Of a stretch of 64,000 nt of DNA, positions 44,515 to 55,997 are shown piece after piece. Position numbers and translations under genes: made by a program. Numbering within the stretch: the first letter of the stretch is position 1; every line of letters starts with the position of its first letter. A model generated the notes under the pieces. It saw nothing but the letters and a program-made list of their open reading frames with translations. It ran no database searches and was not told where the DNA came from. Source of the DNA: Megalonaias nervosa (lineage: Eukaryota > Mollusca > Bivalvia > Unionida > Unionidae); contig JAECUM010091228.1 in the NCBI GenBank assembly GCA_016617855.1, forward strand, positions 1 to 64,000, in the 5' to 3' direction.

Positions 44515-44900
44515 TTCTCCGCGTGCATGATTCCCTGACCCGTTGTTTTCTTTAATGCCATTCCAGCAGCGGTTCCAACAGCGCCTAATGCAGCTGCTTT
44601 TGCAACAGCTGGGGCTGCAGCGGCTATTAATGCTGGTATAGCTGCAAGAAGTGGAAATATACCACCCATCTTAGCGATGTCTTTAATGGCACCCGCAGAA
44701 AGATTAAGTTTTATACCTTTATTTGATTTTTTGGATTCATTGAAATGCCCGAGCTGACGTTCTGTAGGAGATAATTTATTTGAGCCGCTCATCTGATCTT
44801 TCTTTAGCGATATTTTTAATCCGCAATTATTTTTTGATGCTGATTGTATCCTTTTAATCTGACCAGGAGTCAGACTAACACTAACGTGATTATACGACAT
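44505..44900 (-). CDS. pVI-like minor virion protein (element B), intact
   Basis: The ATG at 44,900 (MSYNHVSVSLTPGQIKRI) is preferred to the upstream non-ATG. It has repeated strand-turn motifs (LTPGQIKRI, LSAGAIKDI), a basic middle, and a C-terminal hydrophobic Ala/Gly/Leu stretch (about residues 85-118) that could insert in membranes. It matches 4868-5254 of element A in design and position after the MCP. It is 30 bp downstream of the MCP stop, suggesting co-transcription. Confidence 0.65.
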
Positions 44901-44930
44901 TATAATTATCATAGATGATCTAATTACGTG

Positions 44931-46346
44931 TTACATATTTTCGATTGGAGCATCAACAACTCGCATTCGTCCACCAACACCTTCAAGTAACATTGATTTA
45001 TCGCTGAGTATAACAGCGATTGCTCTGTAATTGGCAACAGCTCCAATATCTCTATTAACATGAGCTCGAAAATGTATATCGACTACAGATTGTCTGGTTA
45101 AATCTAAATGTTCGAGCGAAAAGTAATAAATTGGATATAAGGTTGTAAAATCTAACTGTGATATTTGTAAACCAGTATCAGTATTTTGATCACGCCCCAT
45201 GAACGTCATCAGACGGTGATATGCACGTGCTACACGATTTTGTTCAAAATTCAGTAATATATCCTCAGATGGTTCTTGATGTCCATTTATTCTTAAGGAA
45301 ACCTCGGAAACACCAAGATTGCTGAATATCATAATACTACGCGTTTGATCATTTACTCGTGCAGCATCTTGAAATGCAATAAATATATGTCGTGGTGCAG
45401 AAACACCTTGCTGAGAAGCTATTTGCCATGTAAATAAACCATTAATATTACTCTGGATAGCATCTGTGACCATTGTCAGCCATGACAACGCTGATTTACC
45501 ACCTTGATTCATAAAAGAGAGTAGACGATCTTCTTCAGATATTGATGGAGTCATTACTGGCATCCACAATGAAAGTTTGGTTAATACTACTTTACCAGCA
45601 TCACCAGCGGGTCGCCATATTGCATCATCATCAGTGGCTTTTCTTACAAGTACAACTGTATGTTTAGCTCCGAAAATGACTTTTCTGACATTTCTGCAAA
45701 ATCCAAATATGTGTGAAAGTGGAATTGAACATGAAAATGCTCTTCTATTACCTCGTAACATTGCTCGACGTGATCTAAATCCTAAGTTGAAATCTGGATC
45801 TACATTAATAATCATACTTTGTACATCCACATCGGTGTTTCTAGCAAAATTTCTTGGTCGTCCTATTTCATATTGTTGATACTCTGGAGAATTAGAAGTA
45901 TCTTTTACAAACATCATTGATGGACCAGCTGATCTTGAATAATCGTCGCTGTATCTTGCAAGACCAAGTATTGTTGTAGCAACGTCAACGTCTTTCTGAA
46001 TTGATTCAATATTTTTTCCGTCAATCATATATGTAGCGCTATCAAATAACGCCATAATACCATTATTAACAAAACCGACACTAACATCATCTCCATATGC
46101 TGCTGGTACTGCAGGATTAGCGATATTTAAAATTTCACCTTCTACTTCAATAAATGCCTCAGCGGGTAAGAAATACCTACTTGTATCTTGAACTTGAAGT
46201 TCAATTAGTCCACGCTGATCTGGAATTAGAGCGTCATAAGAATAATATTGATAATCACGCACAGACTCATCTTTGAGTACTGGTGCGTCCATGTCGAATG
46301 CGGGATCAGATATACGTTTGAACATCTTTATTATATTTGCTATCAT
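44931..46346 (-). CDS. Major capsid protein, Polinton/adintovirus type (element B), intact
   Basis: This is a 471-residue open frame from ATG 46,346. Landmarks shared with element A: LPAEAFIEVEGEI (first strands), FGFCRNVRKVIFGAKHTVVL, LSLWMPVMTPSI, and a C-terminal strand set with TLYPIYYFSLEHLDL and IAVILSDKSML. I assign it to the double-jelly-roll MCP family by these landmarks and by its place in the structural cluster. It would form the capsomers of an icosahedral particle. Gene order around it (coiled-coil, small basic, MCP, pVI-like) is the same as in element A apart from the missing penton. Confidence 0.85.
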   Translation of the reverse strand: MIANIIKMFKRISDPAFDMDAPVLKDESVRDYQYYSYDALIPDQRGLIELQVQDTSRYFLPAEAFIEVEGEILNIANPAVPAAYGDDVSVGFVNNGIMALFDSATYMIDGKNIESIQKDVDVATTILGLARYSDDYSRSAGPSMMFVKDTSNSPEYQQYEIGRPRNFARNTDVDVQSMIINVDPDFNLGFRSRRAMLRGNRRAFSCSIPLSHIFGFCRNVRKVIFGAKHTVVLVRKATDDDAIWRPAGDAGKVVLTKLSLWMPVMTPSISEEDRLLSFMNQGGKSALSWLTMVTDAIQSNINGLFTWQIASQQGVSAPRHIFIAFQDAARVNDQTRSIMIFSNLGVSEVSLRINGHQEPSEDILLNFEQNRVARAYHRLMTFMGRDQNTDTGLQISQLDFTTLYPIYYFSLEHLDLTRQSVVDIHFRAHVNRDIGAVANYRAIAVILSDKSMLLEGVGGRMRVVDAPIENM

Positions 46347-46376
46347 CTAACACGAAGACCACTTCCTGCTATCAGA

Positions 46377-46838
46377 CTAGCGGTTATATTTTTTTTCTTT
46401 TTCTGACATTGGTACATCAGTCAACTCTGCTAGTTTTTGATTAGCAGCTTGATTTATTATTTTACTGACATTTGCAGGCATTACTTCAGTGCTAGGTAAT
46501 TTTACTGGTTGAGGTTTTCGTCGTATTAATCGTGCTAGTCTATCTTTGATCGCTGAGAATGCTTTACTAGCAAGATTACCAACAGCACCAATACCTTTTT
46601 CACGAACAACATCAATAGCTTTCATGCCCAGTTGCTTTGCAATCGGTATTGCTTTTGGGGCTATCCTTCTAAATAGACCCTGAACAGCATCACCTAGTCC
46701 GTCTCCGTAGGTTGTTTTGTATACTGGTAATCGTGAATTTATTACCCTGACCATGGTTGGTCCACGTTGAGTACTATGTACGATTATTTTATTATAGTAA
46801 TTGTATTTAATTACATACTCAGTCACTGTAGTAGTCAT
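46377..46838 (-). CDS. Small basic/hydrophobic minor virion protein (element B)
   Basis: The likely start is the ATG at 46,838 (MTTTVTEYVIKYNYYN), which overlaps the end of the upstream coiled-coil gene by 20 bp. The middle has Gly-rich amphipathic segments (GLGDAVQGLFRRIAPKAIPI, then KGIGAVGNLASKAFSAIK) and a basic patch (RLARLIRRKPQPVK). It stands directly upstream of the MCP, like 2898-3236 in element A. An adenovirus pVI/pX-like internal capsid role is inferred. Confidence 0.58.
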   Translation of the reverse strand: MTTTVTEYVIKYNYYNKIIVHSTQRGPTMVRVINSRLPVYKTTYGDGLGDAVQGLFRRIAPKAIPIAKQLGMKAIDVVREKGIGAVGNLASKAFSAIKDRLARLIRRKPQPVKLPSTEVMPANVSKIINQAANQKLAELTDVPMSEKEKKYNR

Positions 46839-47939
46839 CGGCAATTTCATTAATAAGAGACTGATAAACATCAACGTCTATGATACCGCCTGTAAATAAC
46901 CGTCTGCAAATATCAGCTGCTTCATTAATTATCTCTGGAGAATTATTACCAGCTCGTTTTCCTCCGATGAGTATTTCTAATCGATCAACATCGGCAAGGA
47001 CATTATTAGGACACGGAGTAAGATTACCTCCAGTAGAAAGACCGCTTCCAGTAGAAGATTTACCAAAATAATGTTCAAAAAGATATTTTTCTTCTTCTTT
47101 TTCTCTTTTTTTTCTCCTTTTTTCTTCTTCATATCTTTCTTTTTGTTCTTTATCCCATTCGGTTTCTGTACTAAGCGGAGCGTCTTTCCGTTCTTCCTCA
47201 CTTATTGTTCTGACTGGTTGTCGTTGTCGTAGCGATAATTGTTGTTGTGATAGTGGTGATAATAGTATTGGTGATCGTTGTTGTTGTGTAATATAGTTAT
47301 CTATCTTAGTTTTATAGTCAATAAAATTTGGATCATTTTTTCGAATTTGATTATTGCCATAATATATGCGAAATATCGATTTAAGCCAAGTATCCTCATT
47401 TACGGGATCATCAGCGAATTCAGATTTTAAAAATTGTTTTCTATTATAATAATCTCTTACAACAATCTCAATTAATTTTAAATCTTCGGCTTTTCTAATA
47501 AAATCAATAGCTTCTTCAGTAAACTTATCAACCAAATTAACCCTAGCTCTTGCTTCTGGTTCTTTTTCTGATTCCGGTATACGATCTTTTATATCACCTA
47601 TTTCAGCACAAGCTTGATCAATACCTTCAAGTATTTCTTGCATTGGTTGAGCAGCAGCTATTTCAGCTGGAAGTTCTCGTAAAATCTTTTTTGTTTTTTT
47701 TTAGTTGTTTCTGCTATTTTTCCAGTTGCTTCAGCGGTTTTCTCTAACGTAGGAAGAAGACCTTTAGTGATTTCTGTAATAGGTTTAAATAATTGTTTTG
47801 TATCCTCTTCAAATTCAACATGAGATTCCTGACGCGATTGTAGTTGTTGCTTGACAGAATCACGAACAGGTAAATATTTTTTAATTGCCTCTAATCGCTC
47901 TCGAGCTAATTTACCTGAATGTGGTTCTCCAATATTCAT
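46819..47939 (-). pseudogene. Coiled-coil virion-associated protein (element B), one frameshift at a homopolymer
   Basis: The ATG at 47,939 (MNIGEPHSGKLARERLEAIK) opens about 80 codons. At the T run near 47,688-47,702 the frame changes and a 274-codon frame continues to 46,819. The protein is Glu/Lys/Gln-rich and helical, with a low-complexity Ser/Gln stretch (near 47,215-47,285) and a run of Lys/Glu (EEEKRRKKREKEEEKYLF). It corresponds to 486-2038 in element A. Scaffold or core function is unproven. Start lies 27 bp from the right TIR. Confidence 0.62.
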
Positions 47940-47965
47940 TATTAATAATATTTATAATAATTGTT

Positions 47966-48216
47966 TAATTTATAGTAGCAGGCAGAGTGAACCAACCAAA
48001 ATTAATTGACCCGGCGAGTAAACTTAACGCACTATAAAATAAAAACAAAAAGTCAAAAATAAAATAACAAAAATGAGCTAACCCAAACGATTTATTATCC
48101 GTTTGTTAGAAGGTTCGGTTTAGCGTTATTGGCATTGTTTTTTCAGCCTACGTAGGAACAGTTATTTTGTGAAAATAAGGTCTCAGACAAAAAGTCTGTT
48201 CACCCTGCCTGCTGCT
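47966..48216 (-). repeat. Right terminal inverted repeat of element B
   Basis: This is the reverse complement of the left repeat with a handful of substitutions and 7 extra bases. The outer 19-mer is at 48,198-48,216 and its inner inverted copy, with two mismatches, at 47,974-47,992. ATAAC follows at 48,217-48,221. The coiled-coil gene starts 27 bp inside the repeat, so this repeat may carry its promoter. Confidence 0.92.
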
Positions 48217-48221
48217 ATAAC

Positions 48222-49964
48222 TGTTTCTTTGCTTTCAGAACAAAATACACAACTGACATTATGTCATTAAAATTATTATGTATTGGGTTTAAGAATTATA
48301 TATCAGGGAATTAGATTAAATGAAAAACAATCTAATCCAGCAAAAACATTAGCAATTTCAAAAGAAGCTATATTATTTGCTGTGCATTATTTTTCATTTC
48401 GTTCTTGAGTACGGTAAGGAGTATGCGAAACTATTGTCGAATTACAGTGCAATTTCAGGGTGTGGATACACTTTGTGAACCCACGTAATTCTGATTAGCA
48501 GAAATAACTAAAAAAAAGTACATTTTGAGGAAATTCAAGATACAAATGATAAATATATTTGATGTGATTGTAATTACTAGCTAAAGACGACGTGTTTATG
48601 CCCACTCGCTTGCATGCTCTTTGCTGGAGGGACACCATCTATTTACATGACCTGTACTTAAATCCAAACATTTTCGTAAAATTAAAGTAAAACGAGAAAA
48701 ATTGTAAAGCAGATGCGGTGTGACAGTTCATTTCTTCAGTGGAAATTAGGCTTCTTTGTCGTCTTGGCGTCTTGGCTCTAAGGCTCTTGGTTTTCTATCA
48801 AACCCCACCACGTTTTGTTGCAATTTGATTTCGAATTCAAGTGTTTTGGACTGACTTGTAAGATAGAACGTCTTTGAGGGAGACAGGATAGGTCTGACCT
48901 TAATATACATTCCTGTGCTATTTTATAGACCCTTGAGAGCAGTGTGAACCATTCTCTTAAATAATTATTTAAATTATGAGAATGGTAGTTAATACTGCGT
49001 GTCTCAGGTTTGTTGTGGATATCATGATCAGTCTTTTGCTTGGTTGAATGTTTCGTACCTAATTTCAAATGCACCAAAGATCTAAATACATCCACAGACA
49101 AATCTAATAAATGCAAAGCACGTACGCTAGGCATTTAATCTCTTACCAAACAGAAATAATAAAGGTGGTAATGATTTTTACAAATTAGTTTTGAATTAGA
49201 AAGTTTCACCAAACTCTGAGAAAAGCAGGCAAGAATATTTCAATTTTAACAGTGTCTATATTATAAGGTATGGTTGAAGCAGAAACAGGGACAGTTTAAA
49301 AAAGAAATCCAGGTCATTTCCTTCAACTGTGATTGATGATGAAATAGGATTAGCCGTACCAAAGCTTTGACTTTGAACACAGAAATAGATTAGAAAATAC
49401 AGAAGGTTGTAAGGTCAACCAATACTTTAAAAAATAATGGATGACTGAAGGTTCCTCTTTAGATACGGTACAAAATCAAACTCGGACAGTTGTCGACCCT
49501 GTGCACCGTCACATAGAGAAATACTGAAACAGGTATAATAAATATGATGGTCGTTAAACTTAATAATCGATCAGTATGGTATGCAGGGTAGTTATGCAAT
49601 TTGCTGTCACAGTCATGTTAGCCATGCACATCGAAAATGATCTCAAATTAAGGATGATCGTTTGTGAAATCTTGAAATAATTAACTTTTGAAAATTGTTA
49701 CTTTTGTATAACTAAGATCCAAAGAATCCAAAATAACTTATAAATAAGCAGTTTGGTGTGCATTCATTTGCGCTTCTCTTAGTGAATAAAAATTCCCAAG
49801 ATAAATGTCATTGCTCAGAATAGTTTTGGAAAAATACTCCGTTACAACTTGTCAAAAGATCATAACTGATTCAGTATTATACATACCCATCAAAGTTTGC
49901 ACAAGTTGTATATCATAGACGCCTCTTTTATCACCCATGCGATAAAAAAAATATTGCTGTTTTG
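48222..49964. other. Spacer, nothing recognised
   Basis: This is A/T-rich DNA right of element B. A 118-codon - strand frame (48,778-49,134) has no recognisable motif and is not called. Confidence 0.55.
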
Positions 49965-49966
49965 TA

Positions 49967-51124
49967 TGAGGCGCCGTAGCGGACAAAGGCCGGTCCAATG
50001 AGAAAGTTGCAGTTGAAATTTCGATGTCGTATGTCAAGAAATCTAATATCATGTGTTATTGTCCTTAAAGTTCCATTTTCTAAGTCTAGATTGTAGATTT
50101 TATATGTTGAATTATACAGTGGTGGTTTAAAGATCTATTTCCTATGTCGAAGTTTTACAGTGTATATTTTGAATTACACAACGGTGGTTGAAATTTCAAT
50201 ACCATATGTCGAGAATCCCTAATTCACACGTTGTATGCAACTGTTTTCGATGAAAGTTCCATTTCATATGGCGAGTATTAAGATTTCATTTGTTGAATTT
50301 CACAGCAGCCTCCTTATTTAAAAATAACCCGGTCTGTTCACGAGAGGGACCTCTAGCGAAGAAATTTATAGTTATTCTCGACCTGTGAATGATAACTTTC
50401 AAACTGTCAATGCAGGCAATGTAATGGCGCCTCATAATAGAATACACGAATGATGTATCTTAATATTAGATATTATTTTGAATTGTCAAGTGGACATTGT
50501 GTAATGTTACTTTTAGCACCAACACATCATTTCACTATATAAAAATAACAATTCTGACAAGCACAGTGAAATGTCCAATCACCGCTGTGTAATTCAACAG
50601 ATACAATCTAAAAACTCAATATACGAAATGAAACTTTCAGCACAATTAAATGTGATTCAACATGTTAAATTGAAACTCGAGACATATGACATTAAAATTT
50701 CAACAACCGACGTGTAATTCAGAAGATACAATCTAAAAACTCGACATTGGGCATCGAATTTTCAACCAGCGCTGTGTAATTCACCAGATGAAATCTAAAT
50801 AACTCAACATATGAAATGGAACATTTAACATAAACTCTTTGAACCAATATGTAAATTAGGAATTCTCGACGTATGCCATTAAAATTTCAACCTCCGCCGT
50901 GTAATTCAAAGGACACAATCTAAATCCTCGACATAGAAAATATTACTTTCAACCACTACTGTCTAATTCAACAGATACAATCTAAAAATCTCGACCAAGA
51001 AAATGGAACTTTAAGGACAAGCATTTTTGATACAACACGTGAAATTGGAATTCTGGATATATGACATTAAAATTTCAACGGCAACATTTTGATTGGACCA
51101 GCTTTTGTCCGCTACGGCGCCTCA
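49967..51124. mobile_element. Foldback-type DNA element with TA duplication and internal 60-bp repeats
   Basis: It starts TGAGGCGCCGTAGCGGACAA and ends with the reverse complement TTGTCCGCTACGGCGCCTCA, with TA on both sides. The right arm (about 50,580-51,060) holds five tandem units of about 60-65 bp with TGTAATTCA, ACAATCTAAA and CTCGACATA. The left arm (about 50,040-50,295) holds three such units in reverse orientation. The arms enclose an unrelated centre of about 280 bp that carries another GGCGCCTCATAATA at about 50,425. No transposase frame is present, so it is non-autonomous. Confidence 0.75.
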
Positions 51125-51407
51125 TAGTTTTGCTAACCTAACTTTTGTCAGTCTGGTTTTCTCAAGTCTGGTCATGTCAGGTGGTGTCCACTCGGCTTGG
51201 AACTACTTTTAAAAAGAATAAATCCTTGCTGTCTTCTGCTGTGCCTGGTGGAGTTGATACAAAAATCAAACAATACTAATAACACTACAGATTTATAACA
51301 AAAAGAAAAATTCACACATAAAGCAATTTAAGGTCTCTCCAAATTTGATAAAACAAAATAGAAAACATTTTGAGAGAGACACGAAGTAAAGTTATAGTTA
51401 GAAACTA

Positions 51408-51627
51408 TAGTTCGTTTCACCACACAGCATGGTGAATTTTATCTTGATGTAACGGTATAAATTTTCAGGTCAGCGTCACTAAATTATAACTAAAAGTACC
51501 TAATTCGCTTTAAATACTTAGTGTGAAACGAAAAAGGTACTTTTAGCTATATTTTTAATGACGCTGACCTGAAAATTTACTGAGCTACAAATAGAATAAA
51601 ACTCGCAATGTTGTGTGGAACGAACTA
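51408..51627. mobile_element. MITE-like palindromic element
   Basis: TAGTTCGTT at the left end pairs with AACGAACTA at the right, and the arms pair across almost the whole length: GGTCAGCGTCA (left) against TGACGCTGACC (right), and AAAAGTACC against GGTACTTTT. TA flanks both ends. No coding frame is present. The structure is that of a small TIR-only transposon derivative. Confidence 0.65.
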
Positions 51628-51639
51628 TAACAGTAAACA

Positions 51640-53190
51640 CTGTCCCAGACACACAGACTAGACACATCACTGGTTACAAAAATTTCTCAAGAGCTATCGC
51701 AAAGACAGCAACAACCAGGATTATGTTATGTCAAACTGGTTTCTTTGTCAAACACCCCAGTTGAATCAAAAACAATAATCATTGCAAATGAAAACTCAAG
51801 CACTTAACAGAGTGGTTCATCAACACGCTATTTCACAAGGTGATTTCCATGTAGCATATCATTCCACTAGTATTAGCACAACCTGCCATTCTTCAGTAAT
51901 CTAAATTTCCAACAACATCTTGAATATTAATTTCAGCAGTCGTTACGCACTTCCTTAGAACTGGACCCATTATTATTGTACTATATCTTACTATTGCCTA
52001 CCATATAAAGGATTAAATTTAAAAGTCAATTGTATTAAAGATATTAATTATTTATTGTTATTTCATATGACACCCATGGAATAAATGTTATAATACAGAA
52101 ATAATATCAAATATTTTATGTTTCTATTTTTTTCATGCGTAGAACTTATGACTTCAGAGTCCACAGGTCACAATGCGCGGTATTTATTCAACAATAGAAC
52201 GTGACTCGAGACACTTATTATTGCGTGATCACTAATTTGAACAGCGTAGTGAAAAAATGCCATTTAGCACGCAGCTTAGAATAACCGTATCTAAGAATCA
52301 GATTCTCACGCTGGAAATAAATAAAAACGAAAGGCTGTTTACAACTTAGCTAACACGTAGGCCGAACATGACCTTGGTAATGACCAATCATTTTTACAAT
52401 GTTTTCAATATCGGAACCAAGGTTAAGAACTAGGTTAGCTAAAAATAAAAATGAAGCAAACATTTGCGTTCTAAACAGGTCAAAACAAAAGACTAAATTT
52501 ACTGGGAAAAATATCAAATTCAGTAAAAATATTATCCTTACAATAAAATGTAATGAAACTAAAATAATAAAAAAATTTAAAACTAACACACAAGCAATTT
52601 AATTACACATACGTAACAGTATTTACTACAAACGAAAATCAATAATTCAGGTCAGGTGGAAAACTTGATTTTGGACAAGGTCAAGTCCAACAAACAATGT
52701 TACATTAATCAATAGCATATAATGAAATAAAAAATAAATAAATAAAAAACTAACAATGCAGGTATAAATATAAATATGCATAGCACGAACAAGTGGACGG
52801 TTATGCCGCCACATGTACCGTGCACCATTTTGCTTGTAGATGAACCTCGGTCATATCATGGAGTCTGCGAGCTCGTAGTTAGATAGATGCTTATGCCAAC
52901 CATTTATTTGTGTTTTATTGCTTGCAAGTCATTTCGAGGGCGTCTTGATTCCGTAGTTGTGCAATTCCTCCTACACCGTTCCATATTTCGTTATAGAGAA
53001 TCACTTCAATGCATCTATATCTATAATCTACCAGCTATCGGAGAAAGAATAGGAAGGTGAATTGTCAAGGGAGGCATGAAGGCCAAGGCATGAAGGCTCT
53101 TTGAGATAAGCATCTCATGGTCGCTAACACACCACTTAAGGGTCGATATAATAAACATGCCAGCGAAAAGTGTACTTTCCGAGCCGACAT
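51640..53190. other. Spacer, nothing recognised
   Basis: This is A/T-rich anonymous DNA. Frames on both strands at 52,350-52,602 are shadows without motifs. Confidence 0.5.
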
Positions 53191-53194
53191 TGCC

Positions 53195-53760
53195 AGCGAT
53201 AATGGTTAATGGAAGGGCGAAGCAGCTGTAGAAAAGTTAGCGAACGGGTTAAAAATTACTTGTTGCAGATTCTTTGCAAGCCTCACGGAATGGTTTGATG
53301 TTTCAATACCCAACAAAGCTCGCCAGGCTGATATCTTATTTGTAACAAATGATCTGGTACGAGGACACATTTGCAAATGTAAACTAACCATCGTATAGAT
53401 GTCGCCAGCTAAGCCAATGACGTCTAAGGATTGAACATGTGTTGCTGATTTATTGAAAAGGATCTCTGGACATAGACCACTAACATGGCCGCGGCTTTTG
53501 CAGATGGATCCTTGCAAAAATTTCGCAGAGCTGTTGCTGCTTTTTGTAGCGAAACATTATGTGCAGAATCGCCGTGGAAATGATGGCAGACATTGCGATC
53601 AAGTCATTGTGGAAAGATTCAATCATAATAGCGCTGAATACGCTTAATCATAATAGCGCTGAATACTGAAGTTGCCACTGCCAAAAACCATGAAGCGGCT
53701 CTGCAGCCACTTGCATTAGAATTAGTCGGAAACAATTTGGTTCCTTATCTGTACGAGTGA
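53195..53760 (+). pseudogene. Element D: integrase relic of the element B/C type
   Basis: Recognisable blocks in order: WKGEAAVEKLANGLKIT (N-terminal domain), WFDVSIPNKARQADILFVT (first catalytic Asp), TWPRLLQMDPCKNFAELL (second motif, Asp kept, Glu changed to Asn), HCDQVIVERFNHNSAE (third motif, Glu kept) and a terminal VPYLYE. Stops and frameshifts separate them. A 26-bp tandem duplication with AATCATAATAGCGCTGAATA lies at about 53,621-53,671. It shows a further insertion of this lineage nearby. Confidence 0.68.
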
Positions 53761-53794
53761 TAAATCCACCAAGAAGCGAGGAATGAAATGTCAT

Positions 53795-54109
53795 TTACGT
53801 GAATACACGGTTACCACCAATATTTAATTTGGGATCTGCGTGTGTCCTTACCCGTAGTGATCTATCAGGGAAATCCATCACTTTGTATCCAGCGGGTGCA
53901 ACGATACACACCCATGCGATGTTTTTTTCGACCAAAGAATATTTACCGTCATTTTTGAAAACACCGTTCTCCTCAATAATTTTTCCCGAACACTCGTTCT
54001 TCAATTTCTCCATGACTTTGTTGAAGACGTTACTAATTAGCGAAGGGATCTTCCGGTACTCGAGCTGTGGCGACCATGTCCTCCTAGACGTCATCGGGGT
54101 TTTGTGCAT
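53795..54109 (-). CDS. Hypothetical 104-residue frame next to the element D integrase
   Basis: This is an open - strand frame, convergent with the integrase relic, with soluble composition (NVFNKVMEKLKNECSGKIIE ... IAWVCIVAPAGYKVMDF). I do not recognise it. In elements B and C the replicase end lies here, and I see no similarity to it, so element D may have different content, or the frame is chance. Confidence 0.3.
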   Translation of the reverse strand: MHKTPMTSRRTWSPQLEYRKIPSLISNVFNKVMEKLKNECSGKIIEENGVFKNDGKYSLVEKNIAWVCIVAPAGYKVMDFPDRSLRVRTHADPKLNIGGNRVFT

Positions 54110-54114
54110 CAGCA

Positions 54115-54940
54115 GCGAGTCCGATCGGTGTACATCATCTTAATATTGTCGTAGTTAAACAAATCCTCTTTAAAATTGTTGACCCGTATTCATATGAATG
54201 TAAGGGGGCAATCCACGCGACCTAGCGAAATTGCAACATCCTATGGGTCCGTGACACACGCACTCAAAGCCCCACGTTTTGTACAAGAACGAAATTGTTA
54301 AGCTTCAGGTGCTGGATTACAACCAACTTGGTGCATTAAACGAACTTGCCATTGACGAAGCTGTGCATCTTGTCCGCGTGCTCACACTAGTACGGTGACA
54401 ACTACTAGAGGGAACTTACAGTGCTTCCGGTGTTAGTGGATAATAATCGGGGGTATGCTAAAGCTCGTCAGAGTATTGCAAGCCAGCTTCGAAAAAGTAT
54501 CCATTATCGTTGTTCGTGTCGTAATCTCGTGTTGTTTGTTGGTGTCTATTTAAACTCAGCGACAAGCATTGGTTGCATCACTACACAACTATACAGGCTG
54601 CTTGAGTCATGATATATGATAACATACATGATGTAACAGTTTGGGAGGGCGGGTTCGTGTCCGTCCTCGCTCATGTTGTTCGTTCGAGCGAAACCTACCA
54701 TGGAAATGCTGCTGCGGATACAACGTTTGATACACAAAATGTTGATCGATGTCAGTGAACAGTTCCAACTCGATCTCGCTTTTCAACATAGAATGCATAG
54801 GTAAGGAACGATACTAAATACTATAATTGAAAACTGAATGAAAGATTCTAACTTCCCACTTAAGTCTCATCAAATTACATCCAGTCATAAATTTGTCACC
54901 CTTACGTAGTTTATGCGATAATATTTATCCAAGTAATTGC
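54115..54940. other. Unassigned DNA next to element D
   Basis: Short frames on both strands but nothing supported. Base composition is more G/C-rich than the flanks, so more of element D may be hidden here. Confidence 0.4.
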
Positions 54941-54944
54941 ATGA

Positions 54945-54988
<44 letters not shown>
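54945..54988. repeat. (ATT)n microsatellite
   Basis: About fourteen ATT units, uninterrupted. Confidence 0.95.
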
Positions 54989-54990
<2 letters not shown>

Positions 54991-55055
54991 TGCATACGCT
55001 GAAAATAGACAGGGAGGCATAGCAGGATTGAGAGAAATAATAAGTATTGTGAACT

Positions 55056-55456
55056 ATGCTGAAAAATAATGTTTATTTGGTAGAAGATGAATTCCATTTT
55101 GTTTGTGTTTGTCCAGCTTACGACCATACACGAAATAAATACTTTGCTGAAGTTTATTATCTCTTTCCATCTGTAGAAAAATGTGTATCCCTAATGAGTC
55201 ATAGCAATATATTAATTATAAGAAATCTTTCTTACTACATCAAATCAGCTTTTCGTCTTAGACAGTCTCTGATAACTCAAACGAATGGAGAATATACTTC
55301 GAGGTAGTAACATCTTTATAAAATAATGCACGGATTATTGGAAATGATGTATACTCATGATGAACACCATATTTAACTTCTTTAAACCATGGCGCACATT
55401 ATATTTACTTATGTTGTATTTCGTATTATGGGCCGGTGGTCTAAATTATTGAATAA

Positions 55457-55504
<48 letters not shown>

Positions 55505-55535
55505 GTTGTTGTTGTTGTTATTATTATTATTATTG
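55056..55535 (+). mobile_element. 3' end of a LINE with a (TTA)n tail
   Basis: The short frame VEDEFHFVCVCPAYDHTRNK is the Cys/His-containing C terminus found after the RT in several LINE families. The following 3' region ends in a (TTA)n run at about 55,457-55,535 with a few TTG units. The rest of the element is absent, which is typical of 5' truncation during retrotransposition. Confidence 0.68.
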
Positions 55536-55927
55536 ACATCTTTCATTTAGAACCTTCATCCATAACTCTACTGGGATATATTTTCCTTAGCAATTTTTAA
55601 AGATGGCATTGATTTATCGTCACTCTTTATTTACGTCTTTTTTTCACAACATGGAAGTAGATCAAACATGATGGTTCTCATTGTTCTCTCTGTTAGAGAC
55701 ACAACAACATTTTCCTTAATTATTCATCAACAAATTTTAATTTTTATATCTTTGTAGCAAATTCACCCTAGTGATTATAACTTAACGTAGTCCAGAGTGT
55801 TTCTTTTAGTGTTTAGCGTTTCTTCTGTCTATGTAAGGTGCTTATTAACCTGACGAAGAAGTTGTTTTAGCTAAATCCGTTTTGAAATTGCACTTTACGT
55901 TACCAAATGTGGTGTATGTGTATGTGG

Positions 55928-55997
55928 ATAGATAGATAGATAGATACAGATAGATAGATAGATAGATAGATAGGTAGGTAGGTCGATAGATAGATGT
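55928..55997. repeat. (GATA)n microsatellite
   Basis: Sixteen or so GATA-type units with GGTA and CAGA variants. Confidence 0.9.

Noticed and set aside
45577..45879. + strand frame opposite the element B MCP
   Set aside because: Antisense shadow of an intact, conserved gene.
48778..49134. 118-codon - strand frame right of element B
   Set aside because: No motif or homologous partner in the other elements, and it lies outside the TIRs. Length alone is not enough in this A/T-rich DNA.
52350..52602. Frames on both strands near 52.4 kb
   Set aside because: Complementary low-complexity frames (Phe/Leu against Lys/Asn) with no motif.
54546..54798. Overlapping - strand frames near 54.6 kb
   Set aside because: No family recognised and two frames compete over the same bases.
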